Positions 9,015 through 16,257 of a stretch of DNA of 64,000 bases are shown here, one piece after another. The translations under genes and the position numbers were made by a program. Below the pieces are notes generated by a model. It was not told the DNA's origin, searched no databases, and saw only the letters and a list, made by a program, of their open reading frames with translations. The stretch lies in assembly GCA_017475235.1 (NCBI GenBank), contig JAFVGA010000021.1, positions 1-64,000 on the forward strand, read 5' to 3'. The stretch's first letter is position 1; every line of letters begins with the position of its first letter. Source of the stretch: Eubacterium sp. GTDB lineage: Bacteria > Bacillota > Clostridia > Lachnospirales > Lachnospiraceae.

Positions 9015-9332
9015 ATGCAAAAAAGTGTAGAATATCAAATTTTCATAGGTTTTAATGACTCTCAAGTTTATGAGGAAGTGGTTGAAGAGAAGGAACTAGT
9101 TGAAATGGTTGCTAGTTTTTTTGAGCGTGAAAAAATTGATTTTTCTATGTTTGGGGCAAAGGGTGGATATTGTTATGATTGCGGTGAGTTTGTGCTTGAA
9201 AATATTTTGTGCATAAATATTATTGGGAAATCAAAACTAGATATAAAGAAACTAATAAGAAGTCTTTCAATGTTTATGAACCAGGAAAGTATTCTTGTTG
9301 TAAAAAATAACTTGGCACAAAAATTTAGTTGA
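9015..9332 (+). CDS. Small alpha/beta protein of unknown function, paralogue of the next gene
   Basis: A 105-residue soluble protein with no signal peptide or membrane segment. Pattern: YQIFIGFNDSQVYEE at the start, SMFGAKGGYCYDCGEFVLEN in the middle, INIIG, and MNQESILVVKN at the end. The next gene's product has the same pattern in the same order, so the two are tandem duplicates that have diverged strongly. The layout (strand, helix, GG[YW] turn, strand, helix, strand) recalls small uncharacterised DUF3574-like proteins, but I am not sure of that link. GGAAAAAG precedes the ATG. It is followed immediately by its paralogue. Confidence 0.7.
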   Translation: MQKSVEYQIFIGFNDSQVYEEVVEEKELVEMVASFFEREKIDFSMFGAKGGYCYDCGEFVLENILCINIIGKSKLDIKKLIRSLSMFMNQESILVVKNNLAQKFS

Positions 9333-9340
9333 GGAACATT

Positions 9341-9673
9341 ATGAGAAATGTAGATTTTAACAAAGGAACTAAATACGAGATTTTTGTCGGCATAAAAGAT
9401 AAGGATAGTTATGAGGAATTGTTAAGTGTAGACGATTTTAAGGATATCCTTATGGAAGTATGCCTAGAAAAACAAATTAATTTTTCATTGATAACCCAAC
9501 TAGGTGGATACACCCACGACAAAGGATACACCACAGAAACTAGTATGAGAGTTGTTATTATAGGTGCTAATGAGGGGGAAATAAAACGAATAGCCGATTG
9601 GTTAAAAATAAGAATTAATACCGATACAGTACTTGTTACGAAAACTAAAATTGAATATTGTTTTATGAAATAA
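9341..9673 (+). CDS. Small alpha/beta protein of unknown function, paralogue of the previous gene
   Basis: A 110-residue protein starting at ATG 9341, chosen because GAGGA lies five bases upstream; an in-frame TTG at 9329 overlapping the upstream stop is less likely. Shared features with the upstream gene: YEIFVGIKDKDSYEEL, INFSLITQLGGYTHDKGY, VVIIGANEG and NTDTVLVTKTK. It is very low in residues that suggest catalysis or metal binding. The gene ends at a strong bidirectional terminator shared with the convergent secreted-protein gene. The role is unknown; perhaps a small oligomeric sensor or toxin-neutralising fold, which is speculation. Confidence 0.7.
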   Translation: MRNVDFNKGTKYEIFVGIKDKDSYEELLSVDDFKDILMEVCLEKQINFSLITQLGGYTHDKGYTTETSMRVVIIGANEGEIKRIADWLKIRINTDTVLVTKTKIEYCFMK

Positions 9674-9675
9674 AA

Positions 9676-9708
9676 AGAAGCGAGCATTTTAGCTCGCTTC
9701 TTTTTTTG
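9676..9708. terminator. Bidirectional intrinsic terminator
   Basis: The stem AAGCGAGC / GCTCGCTT with a 4-6 nt loop is flanked by A-rich and T-rich tracts on both sides. It separates the small paralogue genes (plus strand) from the convergent secreted-protein gene (minus strand). Confidence 0.9.
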
Positions 9709-9716
9709 AAATCAAG

Positions 9717-12359
9717 TTAACGCCATCTAGCCTTAACCTTACATTTTAGTTTCTTGCCATTGGCTTTAACTGTAATAGTAGCATTACCATATCCAACAGC
9801 TTTAACTTTACCTTTCTTAGTTACCTTGGCAATTCGCTTGTTGCTAGATTTATACTTAGCCTTTCCAACTAGACCTTTCTTAACCTTAAGCTTAAACGAT
9901 TTGCCAATCTTTAGTTTTTTCTTCTTTTTGTTAAGTTTAATATTCTTAACTGTAACAGTGAATGTTTTAGTTACGCCATTGTTTGTAACTTTAATCTTGG
10001 CTGTACCTTTCTTCTTAGCAGTTACCACACCCTTCTTACTTACTGTAGCCACTTTCTTGTTTGAAGTAGTGTAAGTAGTATCGCCAACAGGGTTAGTAAC
10101 AGTAGCCTTTATAGTCTTTTTATTCTTGATATATACTGTGGCTTTAGTCTTGCTAAGAGAAACTGTGGTCTTCATATCATCTTTTAGCAAGTAGAGTTGT
10201 CCACCGTAGAATGGATTACATGTTCCAATATACAAACCTTGATCTGTTGCTAGGAAAGAAGAACAGCCATAGTTGTATTTGTCGCCAAATCCATTTGTAG
10301 TAATCTTCTCAAAGTTCAGAGCATCTTCTGTTCGATACATATCAAATCCAGGCTCGTTATTTTTAACTCTATTTGAAATGTACATATACATCTCTAAGCC
10401 CTTCCAGTCGATATTATCAATAATGTTGTCGATCTTTTCTTTCCACTTATCCATTACTTGAGATAGATATGCAACAAGAATAGCTCTAATCATTTGTCTC
10501 GCCATTATTTGTTCTTCTTCGTCTAGTTCGTTATATGAAGTACCCATATCAGCGATAAACTCGATTTTGTCGATTAATTCCTTAGTCTTTTCGTCTGTTA
10601 TTTCCTCTGGAATTAACTTCTGAACATCAACATCCTTAAATAGAATACCATCCAAATTTAATGCGTGGTGAATAATCTTATCCTGTATTTCTTCACTTAA
10701 GATATACTCAATAATCTCCTCCAAGTCTTTGTCGGAGAGTTGTTCTATGAAAGAATTAATTACACGTTTTAATTCCGCCATAGTCGTCTTATAATTTTCG
10801 ATAAACTGTTTAATGTTGTTTATATCAACCTTCATTGTCAAAAGCGCTTTAAGAAGATCAATACATTTCTCTAACTTCTCCTTAATCTTGCTTATATCCA
10901 CAGACCCACTTATCTTGGATTTAACCAAAATAACAATCAAGTCTTCAATATACTTAATTCTCTTTTTGATCTCTTCTTTAGACATCTGAGAGAAGTCAGT
11001 GCTTGTAAGTTGTGTTAAATATCCGTAAGGAACGTTGGCATCGAATGTTGAGAGATACATTTTGCCATTGTACTCGCCAGCTCTCCAAATGTACTCGTTA
11101 GTAGTTCCTCTCATAAGTTGAGTGAACTTAGGGCATTCTTCAAACTTACCTGTATCATCATCCAACTTCCAAAGTTTTTGAGGATTGTGAAGTGAATCAT
11201 ACATAGGTAATAGGAACTCGCTAGGCTTTACATATTGACCAAATAAGTTTGAAATAATACCAGTAAATGCCTGCGCCTCACCGGCAAATGCATGGTCAAA
11301 ATTGTAAACGTATAACTCATCATTAAACACATAAGTAGAACCTATAAGTGAACGTGTAGTTCCAGGGTTACCACCTTTTGTTTCGCTTAGTCCAGGATTG
11401 TTTATTCCATTGTTCAATCCAACTACTTCTTCCCAATACCAACCGTAGTCGTTAGCTTTTTCGCCAGCCTTAGCAGGGTGTCCTTTGAACATTACAAATC
11501 CATTAGTGCTAGGAGCAGTAGCGTAAATATACCCTTTGTAGTTTGAGAGTTCCCAAATAGGAGAACCAGCCCAACTAGTCATAAGTGGATCATATGCCAC
11601 ATCGCCAAAGTCCCTATAGTCAGCTACGCGATTCCATACGCGGTCATCTCTAATATCTTTTTGGAGAATTGCCATCTTACATGGATCCACACCTTCTTTA
11701 GGAACAGCGGATTCTCGCTCATCAGCTCCGCCAAAGTACAACTGTCCACCATATACACAGTTGGCGCGGAATGAAACGGCACCCTTACTAGAAAATACCT
11801 TTTTAGCTTTTCCGTTTTGGTCAATTCTTAAAATATACTGTGGAGTAGATGGGTCTGATGAATAAGAACCGAAGTATACATTATCGCCGTATGTAACAGA
11901 TGAGCGGAAGTAGGTGCCTTTACCTGCTGAATAGGCAATCTTAAATTTACCTGTTTTCTTGTTATAACAGATAATATCGGCGCCATCTTTATCATCATTT
12001 CTCATGATATCTCCGTTTGTTATCACATTAATAGCAGCCCAGAATGTATCTAGTGGAATTCCTTTTTCGGCAAGCGCTGAACCATAAGAACTTACTAGGT
12101 TAGTAGCAACATTTCTAGAAGTAGCGACATAGATATTATCTCCACGTTCAGCCATACGCCATGTGTAGCTAGTAGTTCTGTCTCCACCTGGCATCAAACC
12201 GTCCACTTCACCTTGACCTTTAGTAGGGTTTGAAATCTTTGTTACAGTATAGCCGTTTCCCTTGATAGTCTTTGCGCTAGCAGGCGTATAATAAGAAACA
12301 GAGCCTACTAGCAGAGCGATAGATAGGACTATACTTGTGACTATTTTTAATCTTTTCAT
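9717..12359 (-). CDS. Large secreted surface protein: propeller-like body, helical insert, two Big2-like C-terminal domains
   Basis: An 880-residue exported protein. The signal peptide ends near residue 29 (YYTPASA). Residues about 40-470 are a run of short beta motifs such as DNVYFGSYSS, GQLYFGGADE, GYIYATAPS and GKMYLSTFD, as in beta-propellers that read out repeated blades. About 470-690 is a charged, helical insert with coiled-coil character. A final blade (FLATDQGLYIGTCNPFYGG, about 705-723) follows the insert. The C-terminus has two lysine-rich bacterial Ig (Big2-like) domains (YTTSNKKVATVSKKGVVTA and YKSSNKRIAKVTKKGKVKA). No LPXTG or catalytic motif is seen. AGGAGG precedes the ATG. 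Surface retention is probably through the basic Ig domains. Ligand unknown. Confidence 0.8.
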   Translation of the reverse strand: MKRLKIVTSIVLSIALLVGSVSYYTPASAKTIKGNGYTVTKISNPTKGQGEVDGLMPGGDRTTSYTWRMAERGDNIYVATSRNVATNLVSSYGSALAEKGIPLDTFWAAINVITNGDIMRNDDKDGADIICYNKKTGKFKIAYSAGKGTYFRSSVTYGDNVYFGSYSSDPSTPQYILRIDQNGKAKKVFSSKGAVSFRANCVYGGQLYFGGADERESAVPKEGVDPCKMAILQKDIRDDRVWNRVADYRDFGDVAYDPLMTSWAGSPIWELSNYKGYIYATAPSTNGFVMFKGHPAKAGEKANDYGWYWEEVVGLNNGINNPGLSETKGGNPGTTRSLIGSTYVFNDELYVYNFDHAFAGEAQAFTGIISNLFGQYVKPSEFLLPMYDSLHNPQKLWKLDDDTGKFEECPKFTQLMRGTTNEYIWRAGEYNGKMYLSTFDANVPYGYLTQLTSTDFSQMSKEEIKKRIKYIEDLIVILVKSKISGSVDISKIKEKLEKCIDLLKALLTMKVDINNIKQFIENYKTTMAELKRVINSFIEQLSDKDLEEIIEYILSEEIQDKIIHHALNLDGILFKDVDVQKLIPEEITDEKTKELIDKIEFIADMGTSYNELDEEEQIMARQMIRAILVAYLSQVMDKWKEKIDNIIDNIDWKGLEMYMYISNRVKNNEPGFDMYRTEDALNFEKITTNGFGDKYNYGCSSFLATDQGLYIGTCNPFYGGQLYLLKDDMKTTVSLSKTKATVYIKNKKTIKATVTNPVGDTTYTTSNKKVATVSKKGVVTAKKKGTAKIKVTNNGVTKTFTVTVKNIKLNKKKKKLKIGKSFKLKVKKGLVGKAKYKSSNKRIAKVTKKGKVKAVGYGNATITVKANGKKLKCKVKARWR

Positions 12360-12506
12360 ATTGTCCTCCTTAAGTTTGTTATTTTCCGCACTTGTTCACT
12401 ACCTATATAATATCATATATGGCCTATAAAAGTGTTATTAATTATAGACGGTAGAGTGAAAAAAAGATAAAATAATACTAGCAGATTTGAACGGAGGAAA
12501 ATAAAA

Positions 12507-13796
12507 ATGAAAAGATTATTAGCATTATTACTAGCAGTTGCTATGTCAGTGACTTTGATTACTGGTTGTGGTACGAGTACTGATAACAAGCAAACTACTC
12601 AGGTGGAAACGAAAAAATCAGAGCATAGTAAGATGACTAAAGATTTACAAAAAATGCTCAACAAAGATTCTGAGTTAAAGAAATTGATGGAGAAGTCTTT
12701 GGCGAAGGCTAAGAAGATCAATCCAGATAAAAATACAAACCCAGCGCAAAGCCTTGATGAATTATATGAGTTCACAGATTGGGCAGCTACTTGTGAGCCT
12801 TGGAATGTTGTTCCTGGCAAAAAGGGTGATAAATTATATGAGCATATAGACCAGTCAGTGGATTACTTCTGGTTCTTGGTTGATCAGCCACTAAAAGAGC
12901 TTGAAGGCAAAGGATATTATTATCCAACACTTCAGTATCACGAACCAATCAAGAGTTGGTGCAAAGAGTATGCTGACGAGTGGGGTAAATTCCTTTCAAC
13001 AAAAGATAGTTGGAATGACGATTATTATAAGTTAGCAAAATCTGACGATAGATTTGGAATGGATAAAGGTTGGTATGCTGACAAAAATATTTGGACAACT
13101 TACAACGATTTCTTCTCAAGAAAGTTAGTTAGTCCGAGTGTTAGACCGATTTCAGATACAGAAGTAGTGGCTCCTGCAGATTCTACACCACAGGGTGAGT
13201 GGGATATAGATAAGAACGGAAAGATTGAAGACGAAGACAAAGACGGTGTAATTGTTAAGGCGGCTAAGCTTGATAAGATTTCAGATTTAATCGGACCAGA
13301 AAGTAAGTATAAAAATAGATTCAATAATGGAACTTTCACACATACATTCCTTGATGTAAATGATTATCATAGATATCATTTCCCTGTTAGTGGTAAGATA
13401 GTGGAGCTTACAAAGATAAAGGGAACAAACGCAGCGGGCGGAATCACTGTTTGGGATAAGAAAAACCAGAAATATGTTTTGGTAGATCAAGTTCCTGGAT
13501 GGCAGATGATTGAAACTAGAGATTTAGTTGTTATTGACACAAAGGAATACGGTTATGTTGCAATTCTTCCAATCGGAATGAGTCAGATTTGTTCATGTAA
13601 CTGGGAGAAAGATTTGAAAGTGGGAGATAAAGTTAAGAAAGGTGAACCTATGGGATACTTCCTATTTGGAGGAAGCGATATCTGTATGGTATTCCAAGAT
13701 AAAGTTGACTTTGACTTTATTCCTAAGGCGGACAAAAATGGTAAGTATCCACATCTTTTGATGGGCGAGGCTTATGCAAATTTGAAGAAGGATTAA
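12507..13796 (+). CDS. Lipoprotein related to phosphatidylserine decarboxylase, with an EF-hand-like loop
   Basis: A 429-residue protein with a lipoprotein signal (hydrophobic stretch then LITGCG, Cys21). From about residue 200 it follows phosphatidylserine decarboxylases: FFSRKL, VAPADSTPQG, a DVNDYHRYHFPVSGKI block (His residues), VAILPIGMSQICS, and YFLFGGSDICMVF. GGS (about 387-389) matches the self-cleavage site (LGST/GGS[ST]) that makes the pyruvoyl group, but Asp follows where Thr or Ser is usual. Inserted at about 233-244 is DIDKNGKIEDED, a textbook 12-residue EF-hand-type calcium loop. Being lipid-anchored outside the membrane is unlike classical Psd. It may be an extracellular decarboxylase or a repurposed fold. 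VanX-like and AlkD genes follow closely. Confidence 0.8.
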   Translation: MKRLLALLLAVAMSVTLITGCGTSTDNKQTTQVETKKSEHSKMTKDLQKMLNKDSELKKLMEKSLAKAKKINPDKNTNPAQSLDELYEFTDWAATCEPWNVVPGKKGDKLYEHIDQSVDYFWFLVDQPLKELEGKGYYYPTLQYHEPIKSWCKEYADEWGKFLSTKDSWNDDYYKLAKSDDRFGMDKGWYADKNIWTTYNDFFSRKLVSPSVRPISDTEVVAPADSTPQGEWDIDKNGKIEDEDKDGVIVKAAKLDKISDLIGPESKYKNRFNNGTFTHTFLDVNDYHRYHFPVSGKIVELTKIKGTNAAGGITVWDKKNQKYVLVDQVPGWQMIETRDLVVIDTKEYGYVAILPIGMSQICSCNWEKDLKVGDKVKKGEPMGYFLFGGSDICMVFQDKVDFDFIPKADKNGKYPHLLMGEAYANLKKD

Positions 13797-13799
13797 TTA

Positions 13800-14453
13800 A
13801 TGGAAATTCAAAAAGAAGCAGCAATGGATAGTTCAGGATTTGTTTTACTGTCAGACTATGTTCCTGGAATTATTCAAGAAATTAGATATTTCTCGACTTA
13901 CAATTTTGTGGGCGAGAGAGTAGACGGCTACGAAGAGCCTATCTCGCTTCTAACTAAAGAAGCGGCTAGGGCTCTTAAGGACGTAGCCAATATGGCAAAC
14001 GTGCAAGGTTATCGTTTGAAGATTTTTGATGCGTACAGACCTGCAAAGGCAGTTAAGCACTTTGTGCTCTGGGAGATTGAGGATTTGGATCAGAAGATGA
14101 AAACGTTTTTCTATCCAGACATTGATAAGCATGACTTGTTTAAAGAGGGATATATTGCATCGCAGTCTAGCCATAGCCGTGGAAGTACAGTTGATTTAAC
14201 ATTAGTTGATATGGACACCGGCAAAGAACTAGATATGGGAAGTCCTTTTGACTTCTTTGACGATATCTCTCATCCAGACTACAAGGATATAACTGAAGAG
14301 CAGTACAACAACAGAATGACACTTCAGAAACTAATGGTGGACGGTGGCTTTGAACCAATCGACACTGAGTGGTGGCATTTCACATTGAAAGATGAACCAT
14401 ATCCAGAAACATATTTTGAGTTTCCAGTAGCTATGGATTCGATTAAAGCATAG
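13800..14453 (+). CDS. D-alanyl-D-alanine dipeptidase, VanX/DdpX-like
   Basis: Zinc dipeptidase of the M15D family, splitting D-Ala-D-Ala or related dipeptides. Zinc motif SSHSRGSTVDLTLVD (about residues 121-135) gives His and Asp ligands; EWWHF (about 187-191) gives the catalytic Glu and third ligand His. An Arg in FDAYRPAKAV (about 75-84) matches the transition-state Arg. Length of 217 aa agrees with VanX (202) and DdpX. There is no signal peptide, so it acts in the cytosol. It lies 3 nt after the decarboxylase-like lipoprotein gene and 2 nt before alkD. No VanH, VanA, VanR or VanS gene is near, so this looks like a dipeptide-salvage enzyme, not vancomycin resistance. Confidence 0.88.
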   Translation: MEIQKEAAMDSSGFVLLSDYVPGIIQEIRYFSTYNFVGERVDGYEEPISLLTKEAARALKDVANMANVQGYRLKIFDAYRPAKAVKHFVLWEIEDLDQKMKTFFYPDIDKHDLFKEGYIASQSSHSRGSTVDLTLVDMDTGKELDMGSPFDFFDDISHPDYKDITEEQYNNRMTLQKLMVDGGFEPIDTEWWHFTLKDEPYPETYFEFPVAMDSIKA

Positions 14454-14455
14454 AT

Positions 14456-15151
14456 ATGATAAATAAAGACATCGAAAAAGAATTATATAAATTGCAAGAT
14501 AAGGAGTATCGTGATTTTCACAAGAAACTGATGCCTACAGTAGATGAGAAAACTATTATAGGCGTCAGAACTCCTGCTTCTAGAAAACTTGCAAAGCAGA
14601 TGGCAAAGCGAGAGGACATTGATGAATTCTTAAAAGATTTGCCACACAAGTACTTTGACATGAATCAACTTCACGCTTTTATCGTGTCTGGAATGAAGGA
14701 TTACGACAGAGCAGTGGAGGAAGTTGAAAGGTTTTTGCCATATGTTGATAACTGGGCAACTTGTGATCAACTTTCTCCAAAGATTTTCAAAAAGAATTTA
14801 AAAGACTTGTATAAACACATAAGAGAGTGGATTGCATCAGACAAAACCTACACAAAGCGCTTCGGAATTGGAATGCTTATGGAACATTACTTGGATGATG
14901 CGTTTGAGTTAAAATACCCAAGACTAGTTGCACGCGTAAGATCAGATGAATACTACGTAAATATGATGATTGCTTGGTACTTTGCTACAGCGCTTGCAAA
15001 GCAGTGGGATGACATTATCCCATTTATCGAGGGCAAAAAATTAGACTCTTGGACTCACAACAAAGCAATCCAAAAGTCTATTGAAAGTTATCGTATAACT
15101 AAGGAACAAAAGGATTATTTAAGAACGCTTAAGATTCAAAAGGGTAAATAA
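14456..15151 (+). CDS. DNA alkylation repair protein, AlkD-like HEAT-repeat glycosylase
   Basis: Removes bulky or cationic alkylated bases from DNA using a HEAT-like helical solenoid. Signature: FLPYVDNWATCDQLSPKIFKK split around residues 95-115 (the conserved DNWATCD core), then WIASDKTYTKRFGIGMLMEHYL and MMIAWYFATALAKQWD. Length of 231 aa is usual. It begins 2 nt after the VanX-like stop and shares 23 nt of its 3' end with the convergent oxidoreductase gene, so no terminator fits between them. Confidence 0.88.
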   Translation: MINKDIEKELYKLQDKEYRDFHKKLMPTVDEKTIIGVRTPASRKLAKQMAKREDIDEFLKDLPHKYFDMNQLHAFIVSGMKDYDRAVEEVERFLPYVDNWATCDQLSPKIFKKNLKDLYKHIREWIASDKTYTKRFGIGMLMEHYLDDAFELKYPRLVARVRSDEYYVNMMIAWYFATALAKQWDDIIPFIEGKKLDSWTHNKAIQKSIESYRITKEQKDYLRTLKIQKGK

Positions 15152-16130
15152 CTCCCATCTGTCTTCTTATTTCATCCATTGTTTCCATCATAAACAAAGT
15201 CTCTTTATGAGTAATTTCAGGACACTGTGTGTGTCCTTTTTTTATTGCATCCATACAACCCAAAACCTCGTACTCATAACCCGTAATAGTCTCGCCGTTT
15301 TCATATGGATATTTCTCGACATCTTCAAAGGAAATATATTCAACCTCATTATGGTTTCCATCAAAAATCCTAAGGCCCCTAATAAAGTTAACGCCTTCCA
15401 TCACAATAGAACCATTAGTTCCAATCACGACTGCATTTCCATCGCTCTCAAAACACATTCCAGAATTAAGGTATGCAATTGGGCCCTCGTCAAAGGTAAG
15501 TATATACTGTCCAACTAAATCCATACTCTCACCATTCAGTAATGCAGTAGCCTTAATGTCCTTTATATTATCTCCCATAATAAGAGAAGCAGCAGTTAAA
15601 GGATATATTCCAACATCCAAAAGTGCTCCACCAGCCAATTCAGCTTTAACAAGGCGCTCTTTGTGCATCATAGGAAAGTTTAGATTGGCAGTCATATACA
15701 TTACTTCGCCTATCACACCATCGTCCAATAGCTCACGTAACTTCTTTGCAAGTGGCATAAATCTAGTCCACATAGCTTCTCCTAAAAACAAACCCTTGCT
15801 CTCGGCTAAATCTATTATTTCCTTTGCCTGAGGCGCATTAGCGCAAAATGCCTTTTCCACTAGAACATGTTTGCCGTTTTCCAAACACATCTTTGCCTGT
15901 TCATAGTGGAATGAGTGAGGTGTAGCGATATAAATCACATCCACATCTGGATCCTTCGCCAAAGCCGAGTAAGAATCATATGCCTTTTCCATTCCATAAC
16001 GCGCTCTAAACTCTTCAGCTTTTTCCATACTTCTAGATGCTATGGCATAAGCAGTTGGCTCGCTCATCTGCGTGAGAGTAGTAGCAAAAGTATTCGCAAT
16101 ATTGCCCGCGCCAATAATACCAAAATTCAT
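15129..16130 (-). CDS. Gfo/Idh/MocA-family NAD(P)-dependent oxidoreductase
   Basis: A 333-residue sugar or diol dehydrogenase. The N-terminal Rossmann loop is FGIIGAGNIANTF (residues 3-15); DVDVIYIATPHSFHYEQA (about 64-81) and HVLVEKAFCANA (about 88-101) are family landmarks, with EKA in place of the common EKP. The C-terminal domain carries GGALLDVGIYPL (about 165-176), where the Gfo/Idh catalytic His is replaced by Tyr as in dihydrodiol-dehydrogenase-like members. Substrate unknown. Its 3' end overlaps alkD by 23 nt; upstream is a divergent promoter region shared with the protease gene. Confidence 0.85.
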   Translation of the reverse strand: MNFGIIGAGNIANTFATTLTQMSEPTAYAIASRSMEKAEEFRARYGMEKAYDSYSALAKDPDVDVIYIATPHSFHYEQAKMCLENGKHVLVEKAFCANAPQAKEIIDLAESKGLFLGEAMWTRFMPLAKKLRELLDDGVIGEVMYMTANLNFPMMHKERLVKAELAGGALLDVGIYPLTAASLIMGDNIKDIKATALLNGESMDLVGQYILTFDEGPIAYLNSGMCFESDGNAVVIGTNGSIVMEGVNFIRGLRIFDGNHNEVEYISFEDVEKYPYENGETITGYEYEVLGCMDAIKKGHTQCPEITHKETLFMMETMDEIRRQMGVIYPFES

Positions 16131-16257
16131 AAATAATCTCCGTTCAAAAATCTATTTTTAATATATCAAAGTGTCCTTTTAATATCAAACACTGATGTAT
16201 AAATAATCACAAAAATATAGTATAATTTTAAGGTACATAGGTTCGGAGGAAAACGAT

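Noticed and set aside
13800..14453. Vancomycin-resistance operon
   Set aside because: The VanX-like dipeptidase has no VanH, VanA/B ligase or VanR/S partners in the window.
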